A stretch of DNA of 17,093 bases, from the NCBI GenBank assembly GCA_019456245.1, contig VRUF01000027.1, positions 1 through 17,093 of the forward strand, read 5' to 3'. The notes under the pieces were generated by a model. The model searched no databases. It was given only the letters and a program-made list of their open reading frames with translations, and was not told the origin of the DNA. The translations under genes were made by a program, and so were the position numbers. Below, piece after piece: positions 1 to 6,269 of the stretch (its first letter is position 1; the number at the start of each line of letters is the position of its first letter). Source of the DNA: Planctomycetota bacterium (GTDB lineage Bacteria; Planctomycetota; Phycisphaerae; Sedimentisphaerales; Anaerohalosphaeraceae).

Positions 1-980
1 GTGTTTCCTTAGTCTTTTCCTGAGCTACAACCAGCTTAGCAGTGGTTGCGGCAAGTTCACTTTCCAACCCAGCTACATGCTCGCTCATCCTGACAGTCTT
101 GGTTTCCGCCCCCCTGGCCTTATTCTTACCTTGCTTCAATGCGGAATCCAGAGATTCGTTATTCTCCTGCAAGGTTTTAATTTGCGATGAATACTCAGAC
201 CGTGTTTCCTTAGTCTTTTCCTGAGCTACAACCAGCTTAGCAGTGGTTGCGGCAAGTTCACTTTCCAACCCAGCTACACGCTCGCTCATCCGCGTCACCT
301 TGGTTTCCGCCCCCCTGGCCTTATTCTTACCCTGCTTCAATGCGGAATCCAGAGATTCGTTATTCTCCTGCAAGGTTTTAATTTGCGATGAATACTCAGA
401 CCGTGCATTGCTGGCCTTTTCCTGAGCTACAACCAGCCTAGCAGTGGTTGCGGCAAGTTCACTTTCCAAAGCAGTTACACGTACGCTCATCCTTGTTGCC
501 TTGGTTTTTGCTCCCCTGGTCATATTCTTAGCTTGCTTCAGTGCGGAATCCAAAGATTCAACTTTCGCTTGCAAAGTTTTAATTTCGGATGAAAGATCAG
601 ACCGTGTTTCAGTGGCCTTTTCCTGAGACAGAGCCAGTTTTTTGTTGGTTGCATCGAGTTCAGTTTCCAACCCGGCTACACGCGCGCTCATTCTTGTTGC
701 CTTGGTTTTTGCCCCCCGGGTCTTATTCTTAGCCTGCGTCAGCGCAAAATCCAGAGAATCAATTTTTGCCTGCAAAGTTTTTATTTGCGATAAAAACTGG
801 GACCGCATTTCCTTCGTCTTTTCGCAAACCGTTACCGCCTTAGCCTTTTCTGTTTCCAACGCTGATGCATGAGCATCCATCTTGCCGGCCTTGACCTTTG
901 CTGCTCGAACCATATTTTTGGACTGCTTCAGCGATGATTCCAGAGATTCGTTTTTTGACTGTAGAGTTTTTATTTGCGAT
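1..980 (-). repeat. Tandem 201-bp coding repeats (67 aa units)
   Basis: The landmark tttgcgat/tttcggat recurs at 181, 382, 583, 784 and 973, giving spacings of 201, 201, 201 and 189 bp. All are multiples of three, so the frame is kept. The units at 1-201 and 202-402 differ at only about 9 positions by eye, 7 of them in one 8-nt block near 90-97 (and 291-298). The units nearer the gene start are more diverged. The newest copies therefore lie toward the 3' end, and more may lie beyond the left edge. Confidence 0.93.
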
Positions 981-1255
981 AAAAGATCAGATCGTGTTTT
1001 CTTCGCCTTGTTTCGGCTGGTATCCAGCTTTCGGTTTTCCGCAACCAGTTCAGATTCAAGAGTAGAGACTTTATTTTGCGCAGTCTCAAGTTCGGATTTC
1101 AATGCAGCGGTCAATTCCTTAACCTTAATAAAAGCGCTGAATCCCGGCGTTTTCTTACTAATGCCAACTGTTGTTCCGGCTAAAATACCGGCAACCCTCG
1201 ATACAGATGCGATAACTTTGCCAGGTTCTCGTTTATCTTTTTTTTGTGCAGACAT
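1..1255 (-). CDS. Tandem-repeat coiled-coil protein with N-terminal glycine zipper (3' end off window)
   Basis: The frame is open from an ATG at 1255 to the left edge (418 codons, no stop), so the C-terminus is missing. AAGGAG lies 6 nt before the start. Residues 1-12 are charged. Residues 13-35 form a small-residue hydrophobic stretch, G23xxxG27xxxG31, ending ISKK. From about residue 45 the chain is one long Lys/Ser/Glu/Ala coiled coil made of repeats of about 67 aa (consensus pieces SQIKTLQ, ESLDSALKQ, RMSERVAGLESELAAT). There are no cysteine pairs and no catalytic motif. The same N-terminal motif occurs in the 2901-4316 and 4448-4963 products. The TALExxLxxAQ/T-type coil also recurs in the 2901-4316 product, so the two are probably paralogous. 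A structural, membrane-tethered rod is inferred; no named family is recognised. Antisense frames over this gene are shadows of the repeats. Confidence 0.85.
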   Translation of the reverse strand, partial: MSAQKKDKREPGKVIASVSRVAGILAGTTVGISKKTPGFSAFIKVKELTAALKSELETAQNKVSTLESELVAENRKLDTSRNKAKKTRSDLLSQIKTLQSKNESLESSLKQSKNMVRAAKVKAGKMDAHASALETEKAKAVTVCEKTKEMRSQFLSQIKTLQAKIDSLDFALTQAKNKTRGAKTKATRMSARVAGLETELDATNKKLALSQEKATETRSDLSSEIKTLQAKVESLDSALKQAKNMTRGAKTKATRMSVRVTALESELAATTARLVVAQEKASNARSEYSSQIKTLQENNESLDSALKQGKNKARGAETKVTRMSERVAGLESELAATTAKLVVAQEKTKETRSEYSSQIKTLQENNESLDSALKQGKNKARGAETKTVRMSEHVAGLESELAATTAKLVVAQEKTKET

Positions 1256-1473
1256 CTCAACTCCTTACTGTTAATTTTCCGCTATTATCTGGATAGTGAA
1301 TTACAAAAAACACCACATAGACCAATACTACCATGTCAATTTCGGCTATTTTTTGTTGCAGCTTAACTAGCAAAATCGTCACTAATCATACCAATCCTAA
1401 TAAATATGACGCTTTAATGCGTGGGTAAGTACTTTTCCAATAACGAATTATGGTTTTAAACGCAGAATTTTAT

Positions 1474-1507
1474 TACCCTAAGGGTATCAGTTGTGCATAT
1501 AACTGAT
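1474..1507. promoter_or_regulatory. Two adjacent inverted repeats, possible operator
   Basis: TACCCTAAGGGTA (1474-1486) is a perfect dyad around a central base. It runs directly into ATCAGTT-N8-AACTGAT (1486-1492 with 1501-1507). They lie about 220-250 bp upstream of the minus-strand start at 1255. The side-by-side arrangement suggests protein binding sites or a structured leader, but no regulator is encoded beside them. Confidence 0.35.
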
Positions 1508-1603
1508 GTAGTGACAGAATGGCATATTTTAAGAGTTTTTCTTAAGGGGGTGAAGATTAGGGAATGAAAAAATGGAAAGCTGTTCGATAGCTGACAAACA
1601 ACT

Positions 1604-1632
1604 ATCTGACAGAATCATAGCTTCTGTCAGAT
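1604..1632 (-). terminator. Hairpin downstream of the 360-aa gene, probable terminator
   Basis: ATCTGACAGAA (1604-1614) and TTCTGTCAGAT (1622-1632) form a perfect 11-bp stem with a 7-nt loop. It lies 90 nt past the stop at 1722. On the minus strand it is followed by AGTTGTTTGTC, which is T-rich but not a clean T tract. It could be an intrinsic terminator or a processing/stability hairpin. Confidence 0.5.
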
Positions 1633-1721
1633 GAAGTAGTGCCTACATATAAAATTTAAAGTCCGATAAAAAATAAACACATCTAACGCCATCGTCAGGC
1701 CTTGCTGGGCAAAGGTCGCGA

Positions 1722-2804
1722 TCACTTTCGTGGTGAACGGACCTTTGTCTTTTGGCTTGATGTTCTAGTCGGGCTATCCGGTTTAAAATACCTCTGCCGA
1801 ACACGTCCACTGGTTCGGGTCGCTTCGCTGCGTATGTCGCGCAGAGCATTTTTAAAGGCCCCGAGCTCATTCTTGGCAGACTCACAACTAATATTGGCCC
1901 CCTTAATTTCGTTTTCAAGGTGCGCGTTGGTCTGCATCAAATCTCGATTGGCGACCTGCTGATCCTCGTGTTGGATACGAAGATCGGCCAATTCACTTTC
2001 AACATTTGTATATTTCCTGCGAAACTGTTCGGATTCATCTCGCAGATTTTGTGCATTCTGATGGGATCCTGTCAATTGCGACTCAAGTGCTTTCTTCGAA
2101 GCCTCCAATGTTTCCAGACGTCTTGTTACATCGTGGGCCTGCTCGCGAGATTGTCGATGAGCCTGTGTTATTTCCGCAAGTTCCTTGCGCAGGCGATCGG
2201 CATCAGTAATATTGTCTTTGAGGTTCATCACTTGGGCCTCAAGAGCCATTCTTTCGCCCTCAAGTTCCCGAACATTCGCTTCGGAATGGGAAATTTGTTC
2301 GGTAAACAAATCCCGTTCAGTAGCCGCTTGTTTAAACTCTTGCCGAGTTTGGGCCAGTTCATCGGCAAACCTGTTACGTTCCTCTTCGGCATAGGAAATA
2401 TCCTGTCGCAACTGTCCAGCTAAATCGGCCTGATCCTGTAGCGAATTGACCTGTACCTCCAACTGCGCACGAACCTCCATTTCTTCTGAGAGTTTCTGCC
2501 GAGTTATGTCAAGTTCATCTTCCAGAACCTCTTTTAGCATGAATGCGGTCTCGACCTGCCCTTCAAGCCCTTTGACAATGGAGATGATACTTGCTCTTTC
2601 TTCAGAGATATCTGCAAGGTCTTCGAGTTCAAATTCGCTTTCCTCAATGCCGGGGATTATTTCACCCGGAAAATCTTCTTCAGCGATCTCTAAAACAGGT
2701 TCGGGAACCGGTTTTTTCTTTGCGCCCGACTTCTTGCTTTTCGGAGCTACTTTTTTCTTTACGCTTTTCTTTACACTTTTCTTTTTTTTCTGAGTTTTCG
2801 GCAT
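1722..2804 (-). CDS. Coiled-coil protein with lysine-rich N-terminus and basic C-terminus (360 aa)
   Basis: The start at 2804 is fixed by a near-perfect Shine-Dalgarno AAGGAGGT about 7 nt upstream. Residues 1-32 are almost all Lys/Ser/Ala (KKKKSVKKSVKKK, SKKSGAKKK) and resemble histone-H1-like bacterial tails. Residues 34-75 are acidic and proline-containing. Residues 75-325 form one long coiled coil (SLQDQADLAGQL, LEGERMALEAQVMNL, LETLEASKKALESQL). The last ~35 residues are again basic (RTSGRVRQR, SSQKTKVRSPRK). There is no signal peptide, glycine zipper or NTPase motif, so this is not an SMC ATPase. The two basic ends suggest binding to a polyanion such as DNA or polyphosphate with a spacer rod between; this is inference. 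It lies 96 bp after the HEAT gene and shares its direction. Confidence 0.88.
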   Translation of the reverse strand: MPKTQKKKKSVKKSVKKKVAPKSKKSGAKKKPVPEPVLEIAEEDFPGEIIPGIEESEFELEDLADISEERASIISIVKGLEGQVETAFMLKEVLEDELDITRQKLSEEMEVRAQLEVQVNSLQDQADLAGQLRQDISYAEEERNRFADELAQTRQEFKQAATERDLFTEQISHSEANVRELEGERMALEAQVMNLKDNITDADRLRKELAEITQAHRQSREQAHDVTRRLETLEASKKALESQLTGSHQNAQNLRDESEQFRRKYTNVESELADLRIQHEDQQVANRDLMQTNAHLENEIKGANISCESAKNELGAFKNALRDIRSEATRTSGRVRQRYFKPDSPTRTSSQKTKVRSPRK

Positions 2805-2900
2805 CAGATTGACCTCCTTAAATTATTGTCAACAAGGCCTAAATTATTAGTTTCTTCAGTTACGGATCGCAAGTCAGGTTCAGACCAGCCAGCAGGATTT

Positions 2901-4316
2901 TTATCCTGAAAGCTGTCCCTGGTGCCATTGCTGCCATCGCGCAATCAAACGTTTAAATTCCTTCTGGTCTTTTGAAAAAGACTTGCTCATTTTTTTACCA
3001 GTGATTGTTTCTAAAGCACTGAGAACCACCTTTTTGATCGATTCGGAAGGGTCGTCCAGTCGTTCAATAAGAGACGAAACCACCTGCCGACTACGCAGAT
3101 TGCCCATTGCCTCAACGGCTGCCTGACGAACCGAAATGCTATTATTATCCAATAAAGGCAACAATTCTACCGCGAGTTCCTCTTTACCCAACCACCCGAT
3201 ACAAATGGCTGTTCTACGTTGAATTTCTTCGTCGTCATCGGCAAGCATCTGTATAAGTGCTGTCGCAGATTCTACTCCGGCTAAATGATATACTCCCCAA
3301 ACAGCAGCCAGTCGAACCGAACCTGCCTCATCATCCAAAGCCTGTTCGATAGCAGATAGTGCCCCTGGCAGTTCCATCGACGCCAAGGCTTTGATGCATT
3401 CCTGGCGTACCTTTACCGATGACTCACCATCCATCTGTCGGGCAAGGACTTTGACGGATAACTCATGGTGAACTCCCGCCAACGTTTTAACTGCATCGAC
3501 TCGCACAGCGGCATCATTATTGCCAATATCAGTAAAAGCCCTCATGAAGATTATCTTATCGGTTGGGTTAGCGAAAACAGTTGCTTGTATTTCCTCAGTC
3601 GTTAACGCAGCAGAAGCCGGTATCTCAGTCTCAACTACTTTTCGAAATAATGGTTTTTTGACTTTTTTCTTAGTCGATGCTACCTCAATATTATCTTCGG
3701 CGCTCTGGTCGGATAAAATAGTTGCTTTTTCTGCTTGAACATAGCTGACATTGGATGACTGCTGAGACTTCGCATCTTCCTTTTCTTTGCGAGATTCCAC
3801 TAACTGACGTTGGGCTGAAGTAAGATCGGCTTCCAATGCAGTTACACGCATCTTCATCTCGCCTTCTCGAAAAGACGCCTCATTGGCATTTCCTTTTGCC
3901 AGCTCCTGATCAGAGATCAATATTTCCTTTTCCTCTTTTAGCTCAACAAGTTGCGAGGCGAGCTTAGAATGAGTATTCTCTGCAGTACTCCGGGCTTTTT
4001 CCAAATCACGCTGGGCGGAGGAAAGATCCGATTCCAGCGCTGCAATTAACGCCTTGGCTGCCTTTTTACGCTCCGTTTCCGGTTTGCTGATCGATTCAAC
4101 GGTAGGCGTATCAGAAACAACAACGCTCCTTTTATCTCTAGCTGGCACAAAACTCTTTATACCTCGCCCAAGACAATCTTTCACGGCCACTATAGGCCAA
4201 ACACCGCAGCCAACTATTTTCTTGCTGATGGCTACTGATGATCCCGCAACTGCACCTGCTTGCCTGGATATAACACAAACCACCCCTGAAGACATCGTGT
4301 CATTACTGTCGCACAT
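2901..4316 (-). CDS. Glycine-zipper / coiled-coil / HEAT-repeat protein (471 aa)
   Basis: An AAGGAG lies about 12 nt before the ATG at 4316. The spacing is long, and the ATG at residue 8 is a possible alternative start. Residues 11-33 carry the shared motif GVVxxISRxAGxxAGxxVAISKK. Residues ~80-200 form a coiled coil with two similar halves (ALIAALESDLSSAQRDL and RVTALEADLTSAQRQL), close to the coil of the 1-1255 protein. Residues ~250-445 hold HEAT/PBS-lyase-type repeats of about 31 aa (DAAVRVDAVKTLAGV, SSVKVRQECIKALASM, GSVRLAAVWGVYHLAG, ISVRQAAVEAMGNL). HEAT solenoids usually bind proteins, so this looks like a tethered scaffold with a binding head. The usual phycobilin-lyase context is absent. 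A CAGGAT-4-ATCCTG hairpin overlaps the stop codon. Confidence 0.88.
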   Translation of the reverse strand: MCDSNDTMSSGVVCVISRQAGAVAGSSVAISKKIVGCGVWPIVAVKDCLGRGIKSFVPARDKRSVVVSDTPTVESISKPETERKKAAKALIAALESDLSSAQRDLEKARSTAENTHSKLASQLVELKEEKEILISDQELAKGNANEASFREGEMKMRVTALEADLTSAQRQLVESRKEKEDAKSQQSSNVSYVQAEKATILSDQSAEDNIEVASTKKKVKKPLFRKVVETEIPASAALTTEEIQATVFANPTDKIIFMRAFTDIGNNDAAVRVDAVKTLAGVHHELSVKVLARQMDGESSVKVRQECIKALASMELPGALSAIEQALDDEAGSVRLAAVWGVYHLAGVESATALIQMLADDDEEIQRRTAICIGWLGKEELAVELLPLLDNNSISVRQAAVEAMGNLRSRQVVSSLIERLDDPSESIKKVVLSALETITGKKMSKSFSKDQKEFKRLIARWQQWHQGQLSG

Positions 4317-4447
4317 TATTATCTTGCACTCCTTTGCTTTAAAACTGTCTTGACAATTTGCAACTTGATATCGCTTTGAACATATTTACCGAAACTCTTT
4401 CTACTTCATAATCTGCTATTCGCTAAGCTATAGCACGCATTGGAAAC

Positions 4448-4963
4448 TCAGAGCACAGAAGCAGCCGGAGTTGCGGCTTTTTTAGGCTTATCATTATATT
4501 CGATAATAGGCATTGAATCTTTCTTCGGCTTTGTCTCGCCTTTTTTTATTATAACTATTTCAGGTGAACTTTTTGCGATACTAACATCCTTATCAGCCGT
4601 TCCAGCCTTAGCAATCGAGGATTGCTCCTGATATTCCTGTTTTTCGACCGCCATAGTTATTTCTGTACTCGCTTCAGACTTTGCTGTTTTCTTCTTAGGT
4701 GTTGCCTTCTTTTTCTTTTTTGCAGGAGATTTTGCCGTTTTCTTTTTGGCTGGCGTGGCTTTTCCGGCTACCGCGGTCTTTTTCTTTTGGCTCTTAACCG
4801 ACTTTGTTTTCCCCTTAGACTTGCCCGACGATTTCTCACTTGATGGGGTTGTCGAATAAATGATTTCCCTAATGGCACTCACGATGGTTCCAGCCACCGT
4901 GCCTGCAAATTTGGATATAAACCCAACGATACCCGAAGTCTTGCCATTCAGTGTAGTATCCAT
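4448..4963 (-). CDS. Glycine-zipper protein with histone-H1-like lysine-rich segment (171 aa)
   Basis: AAGGGA lies about 10 nt before the ATG at 4963. Residues 11-33 repeat the shared motif (GIVGFISKFAGTVAGTIVSAIRE). Residues ~44-95 are extremely Lys/Ala/Ser/Thr/Pro-rich with TPAKKKTAKSPAKKKKK-type runs, like the tails of bacterial histone-H1-like or AlgP-like proteins. The remaining ~75 residues are mixed and end in another basic stretch (KKGETKPKK, NDKPKK). The zipper would place the basic tail near a membrane or an assembly surface, and the tail itself would bind DNA, RNA or another polyanion. The sequence shows the composition; the role is inferred. It lies 80 bp after the 66-aa gene and 131 bp before the HEAT gene, in the same direction. 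Confidence 0.85.
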   Translation of the reverse strand: MDTTLNGKTSGIVGFISKFAGTVAGTIVSAIREIIYSTTPSSEKSSGKSKGKTKSVKSQKKKTAVAGKATPAKKKTAKSPAKKKKKATPKKKTAKSEASTEITMAVEKQEYQEQSSIAKAGTADKDVSIAKSSPEIVIIKKGETKPKKDSMPIIEYNDKPKKAATPAASVL

Positions 4964-5043
4964 ACTATTTGGTTCCCTTTGTTCATATTCTGTGCCTTAC
5001 CTTACTTTTTCGGTTCAGGCGTCTACACAGTATTCAATAACGA

Positions 5044-5244
5044 TCAGGCACTTGATTCCGCTGCTTCTTTGGATCTCATAGCATTTTCGTATCCATTCTT
5101 GAAGGCTTCTTTTATCCCTGACGTTATCTTACAAGTCTTGGCACACAATTTATCCAAAGTCTCCGGGCACTTTTTGCGAATAATTTCCGCACCAACAGCA
5201 CCAACAAATATCCCGCCTACCAAAACTCCCAGGCTCTTAATCAT
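5044..5244 (-). CDS. Small glycine-zipper protein, YtxH-like layout (66 aa)
   Basis: The start chosen is the ATG at 5244 (MIKSLGVLVGG), because GGAAGGAAA lies just upstream. An in-frame ATG 11 codons earlier has no comparable site. Residues 5-22 are a glycine-rich hydrophobic helix (G6, G10, G11, G15, G18), followed by EIIRKKCPETL and an amphipathic, cysteine-containing helix. It is clearly a paralogue of the next small gene (GAxGxExxRxKxP in both). The layout, a short Gly/Ala membrane helix plus a charged helix, resembles YtxH/GvpP-type small proteins, but I cannot assign it to that family. Confidence 0.8.
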   Translation of the reverse strand: MIKSLGVLVGGIFVGAVGAEIIRKKCPETLDKLCAKTCKITSGIKEAFKNGYENAMRSKEAAESSA

Positions 5245-5286
5245 AATATTTCCTTCCGTTTTTTTCTTGCAAAACAAGCTCGTTCT

Positions 5287-5454
5287 TTACTCTTCGGGTG
5301 TTTTCTCATCCTCAGTTTTTGATGGACAAATCGAATCAACAAATTGCTTTGCGGCGTCTTCGATTTTTTCAATAAGGTCCGGTCTTTTTGTGCGGAGAAA
5401 CTCGGTTCCCGCCGCTCCGAGGGCGACACCCAATAATGCTAATCCAATTGCCAT
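5287..5454 (-). CDS. Small glycine-zipper protein, first gene of the minus-strand row (55 aa)
   Basis: A 55-codon frame runs from the ATG at 5454 to the TAA at 5289-5287. AGGAG lies about 11 nt upstream of the start. Residues 2-19 are a Gly/Ala/Leu helix (IGLALLGVALGAAGTEF, with G9xxxG13), then LRTKRPDLIEKIEDAAKQFVDS and an acidic tail ending KTPEE. Similarity to the neighbouring 66-aa product, residue by residue through the zipper and RxKxP segment, supports both as real genes despite their size. It ends 42 bp before that gene, so the two are very likely co-transcribed. Function is unknown; a small membrane-inserting partner of the larger zipper proteins is a reasonable inference. Confidence 0.75.
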   Translation of the reverse strand: MAIGLALLGVALGAAGTEFLRTKRPDLIEKIEDAAKQFVDSICPSKTEDEKTPEE

Positions 5455-5476
5455 TTTCAGTTTATCTCCTGTAAAT

Positions 5477-5505
5477 AAAAAAAAAACTCGCTATCCATCG
5501 GGATA
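5477..5505 (-). promoter_or_regulatory. Hairpin plus T10 tract in the leader, possible attenuator
   Basis: On the minus strand TATCC-CGAT-GGATA (5505-5492) is followed by GCGAG and ten T residues (5486-5477). The first gene's AGGAG and start come directly after. The stem is only 5 bp, so this may be a weak leader terminator or just an A/T tract. Confidence 0.3.
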
Positions 5506-5599
5506 ACCAACTGGGTTGAACTTTCTTAACCCTTTTATTGAACTTCGGGAAATTCTACTGTATTTCCTGCAGTCCCTTGCTGGTATTGCATCCACGCTC

Positions 5600-5650
5600 G
5601 ATATATGAGGCTCTGGCTCCTGTTTCCAATACAGAAATATCTCATATATC
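5600..5650. promoter_or_regulatory. Perfect 10-bp inverted repeat, possible operator
   Basis: GATATATGAG (5600-5609) and CTCATATATC (5641-5650) are exact reverse complements 31 nt apart, about 150-190 bp upstream of the minus-strand start at 5454. The spacing, close to three helical turns plus, fits either two half-sites for a DNA-binding protein or a long hairpin. Confidence 0.35.
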
Positions 5651-6269
5651 AATGGATAGCACAGCGACACTCACTGAGCCACTGAACGCCATTTTATGTA
5701 ATATTACAGGACCACGCAACTACTATGTTAAAGTTTTTACTATATTTTTTTTCAAAAATATTCTACAAACACATCAAGTCTTTTCACATATCCTGCGAAA
5801 CCCTGAAATAATCGCAAAAGCGGCTTAATAACTCTCGAAAATAGAGTTTCCGTAAATCAGAAATATGGCACTGCTGGCAAGCGGTTCTCAGTACCATTTC
5901 TTCTATCAATAAGTGTTATCGGAATAAAATGGGCTTTCTCTTAAAAAAAACAGCCGTTATACACTTTGAACGATAATTTAGGTGCGACTTGAAATGCCTT
6001 TATAACACCTGTTTTTGCGAAACAGTTTGCCTAAATCAGGACTTCGATGAATTTTTTCATAATACAAAGGGTTTTTTTTGAAGAATAGCAGCCTTTCTGT
6101 CCGATAATAATTATTGTAGATAGCTTAGCAATGAACTGCTTGTGATTTTGTGAAAATCTTACATAAACACAGCGCCAAGTAGTAGCCAGCGGGAACGGTT
6201 GATAATACAAAGATAATTCAGCCCTTGGCTTAACTTATAGACACCCGGACAAGACAGGGGTTTTATATC

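Larger units (their letters stand above)
1256..1721. other. Intergenic region with three dyads (466 bp)
   Basis: There is no supportable gene here. The region separates the stop of the 360-aa gene from the start of the tandem-repeat gene and is far longer than the 42-131 bp gaps elsewhere in this gene row. The left gene may therefore have its own promoter. A perfect minus-strand TTGACA lies at 1339-1334, but no well-spaced -10 follows it, so I do not call a promoter. Two adjacent dyads (1474-1507) and a strong hairpin (1604-1632) are listed separately. Confidence 0.6.
5455..6269. other. Divergent intergenic region (815 bp)
   Basis: This AT-rich region separates the minus-strand row from the plus-strand giant coiled-coil genes. 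I find no convincing gene; the 96-codon plus-strand frame at 5538-5828 has no ribosome site and no protein-like composition. It contains a perfect 10-bp dyad (5600-5650), an attenuator-like hairpin plus T tract on the minus strand (5477-5505) and a CTGTTT-5-AAACAG hairpin (6009-6025). A weak plus-strand promoter-like pair, TTGAAG (6078) and GATAAT (6103), has a long 19-nt spacer. It is long enough for an antisense or small RNA, which sequence alone cannot show. Confidence 0.55.

Noticed and set aside
42..872. Four plus-strand ORFs of 60-76 codons with near-identical sequences
   Set aside because: They are antisense shadows of the 201-bp repeats of the minus-strand coiled-coil gene; they lack ribosome sites and follow the repeat period exactly.
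1..980. CRISPR-like array
   Set aside because: The repeats are 201 bp, contiguous, in frame and without unique spacers; they code for protein.
1311..1339. Minus-strand promoter with TTGACA at 1339-1334
   Set aside because: No -10-like hexamer at 16-18 nt; the nearest candidate is at 14 nt.
1702..2812. Overlapping plus-strand ORFs across the 360-aa gene
   Set aside because: The minus-strand frame has a perfect Shine-Dalgarno and coherent coiled-coil sequence; the plus frames do not.
5538..5828. 96-codon plus-strand ORF in the divergent region
   Set aside because: No ribosome site, no recognisable protein features, AT-rich sequence; likely chance.
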